This document shows positions 5,837 to 6,745 of a stretch of 6,745 nt of DNA, piece by piece (position 1 is the stretch's first letter; the number at the start of each line of letters is the position of its first letter). Under the pieces are notes generated by a model. It did no database searches. It saw only the letters and a list, made by a program, of their open reading frames with translations, and was not told where the DNA came from. This DNA comes from Corynebacterium sp. Its GTDB lineage: Bacteria > Actinomycetota > Actinomycetes > Mycobacteriales > Mycobacteriaceae. Position numbers and translations under genes: made by a program. The DNA lies in contig JAKDIS010000126.1 of NCBI GenBank assembly GCA_030450335.1, positions 1 to 6,745 of the forward strand, given 5' to 3'.

Positions 5837-6703
5837 ATGAGCGCACGACACCGCACCGCGTCGCGGGCAGGACGCCGCATCGCCGGACTCGCAGCCGCAG
5901 CCGTGGCCACCGTCGCGGCCCTGTCCGGGACGTTGCTCTCGGCACCGGAGAGCCAGGCCGCCCCCGGCAACACCGTGGTCCTCGGCGACTCCGTCGTCGC
6001 CAACCCGGACATCTACAACTACCTGGCCGGCAAGGGACTGCCCCTGCCCGACCCGATCCTCAGCGGCTCGGGCTGCGGCACGGACAACCGGTTCACCAAC
6101 TCCTACGCCCAGGCGTCCAACAAGAACGTCGACAACTACTCCTGCGCCGGCGGCTCCTACCGCACCGGCGGCATGCAGGTCAGCGAGCAGGCCCGGCGCG
6201 CCCAGGCCGGCGGCGCCCTGAACGCCGGCACCAGCGAGGTCGTCATCTGGGCCGGTGCCAACGACACCTACCCCTACATCCTCGGCGACAAAATGCCGGT
6301 CTCCCAGATCGAGTCCCAGCTGCGCGCCTCGGTCAACCGCACCGTCGCCCAGGTGAAGGCAGCCGCACCGAACGCGAACGTGAAGGTCCTCGGCTTCCCG
6401 CACATCACCAATGGTGCCGGCCAGGTCTGCCCGATCAACGTGATCCCCAACGTGCAGGTGCCCAGCGCCTTGTTCCAGGTCTCCGACATCGAGTGGGCCC
6501 TGGAGCGCGCCCTGCGCGCCGGTGCCAACGACGCCGGCGGCCAGTTCGTCGACCTCAAGGGTCCGAGCAACGGGCACGAGATGTGCTCCAACGACCGGTG
6601 GGTCGTCGGCCTGATCGACACCACCTCGCAGCGTCGCAACCTGCCGCTGCACATGACGGACGTCGGACTGCGCGCCATGGGCCGCGCCGCTGCCGCCGCC
6701 TGA
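5837..6703 (+). CDS. Secreted SGNH/GDSL-family hydrolase
   Basis: The 288-residue protein begins with a signal peptide: basic n-region with several Arg, hydrophobic stretch (about 15-35), and a likely cleavage after ESQA (residue 41). An RR at 13-14 ahead of the hydrophobic core makes Tat export possible, but Sec is the simpler reading. The mature part has block I VVLGDSVV with nucleophile S52, a block-II-like glycine around CAGG (103-106), and block III GAND (140-143) with N142. The C-terminal histidine is probably H272 in LPLHMTDVG. The usual DxxH aspartate three residues before it is replaced by Leu269, so the enzyme may use a Ser-His dyad or an aspartate elsewhere. Cysteines 80, 103, 198 and 250 could form two disulfides, as in secreted actinobacterial esterases. 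It probably hydrolyses an ester of lipid or cell-envelope glycan; the substrate is unknown. Starting at 5807 instead would add ten residues. Confidence 0.88.
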   Translation: MSARHRTASRAGRRIAGLAAAAVATVAALSGTLLSAPESQAAPGNTVVLGDSVVANPDIYNYLAGKGLPLPDPILSGSGCGTDNRFTNSYAQASNKNVDNYSCAGGSYRTGGMQVSEQARRAQAGGALNAGTSEVVIWAGANDTYPYILGDKMPVSQIESQLRASVNRTVAQVKAAAPNANVKVLGFPHITNGAGQVCPINVIPNVQVPSALFQVSDIEWALERALRAGANDAGGQFVDLKGPSNGHEMCSNDRWVVGLIDTTSQRRNLPLHMTDVGLRAMGRAAAAA

Positions 6704-6745
6704 CACCGGACGAACAGCCCTCCTGACGCGGGGCCCGTCGGTCAT
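6704..6745. other. Short non-coding right end
   Basis: The 42 bases after the hydrolase stop hold a small GC-rich symmetry (CGGGGCCCG, 6728-6736) but no clear stem with a T-run. I see no gene start I can support before the window ends. Confidence 0.4.

Noticed and set aside
6724..6744. Possible hairpin terminator after the SGNH hydrolase
   Set aside because: Outer TGAC/GTCA arms are interrupted by mismatches, the inner symmetry has almost no loop, and no T-run follows.
5831..6745. A 304-codon open frame on the minus strand opposite the SGNH hydrolase, beginning at the right edge
   Set aside because: The plus-strand frame has a signal peptide and SGNH blocks, while this one shows only biased low-complexity sequence.

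Overview
The window looks like chromosomal DNA of a high-GC actinobacterium, most probably a Corynebacterium or close relative (Mycobacteriales). The reasons are the very GC-rich codon use, a stand-alone PheA of corynebacterial type (near-identical motif order to C. glutamicum PheA as I remember it) coupled to a phosphoglycerate-mutase-like gene, and leaderless -10/ATG starts. I see no tRNA, rRNA, CRISPR array, transposase or integrase, and nothing that marks recent transfer.

Layout. (1) Positions 1-1548, minus strand: a two-gene operon, pheA (prephenate dehydratase, last step group of phenylalanine synthesis) followed by a histidine-phosphatase (Gpm-like) gene that starts inside the pheA stop codon and runs off the left edge. 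(2) Positions 1549-1585: a 37-bp divergent promoter region in which both flanking genes appear to be transcribed without a leader. (3) Positions 1586-3724, plus strand: an amidase-signature hydrolase and a membrane CPBP-family protein, overlapping by 4 bases (GTGA). The CPBP gene carries a one-base frameshift in a run of five G. (4) Positions 3770-5425, minus strand: a complete acyl-CoA synthetase (FadD type), convergent with the CPBP gene. (5) Positions 5426-5836: a 411-bp divergent regulatory region, with an AT-richer core at about 5580-5740 full of inverted repeats and GTnAC pentamers. (6) Positions 5837-6703, plus strand: a secreted SGNH/GDSL hydrolase with a signal peptide and four cysteines.

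Functionally, the window joins aromatic amino acid synthesis (pheA), an uncharacterised amidase/membrane-protein pair, and a possible lipid pair. In that pair a secreted esterase could release acyl groups outside the cell, and the divergently transcribed acyl-CoA synthetase could activate them inside. This last link is an inference from position only. I do not see a new multi-gene system. The points most worth checking are the overlapping divergent leaderless promoters, the frameshifted CPBP gene, the GTnAC/inverted-repeat cluster, the inserted segment in the Gpm-like protein, and substitutions at expected active-site positions in PheA and the SGNH hydrolase.
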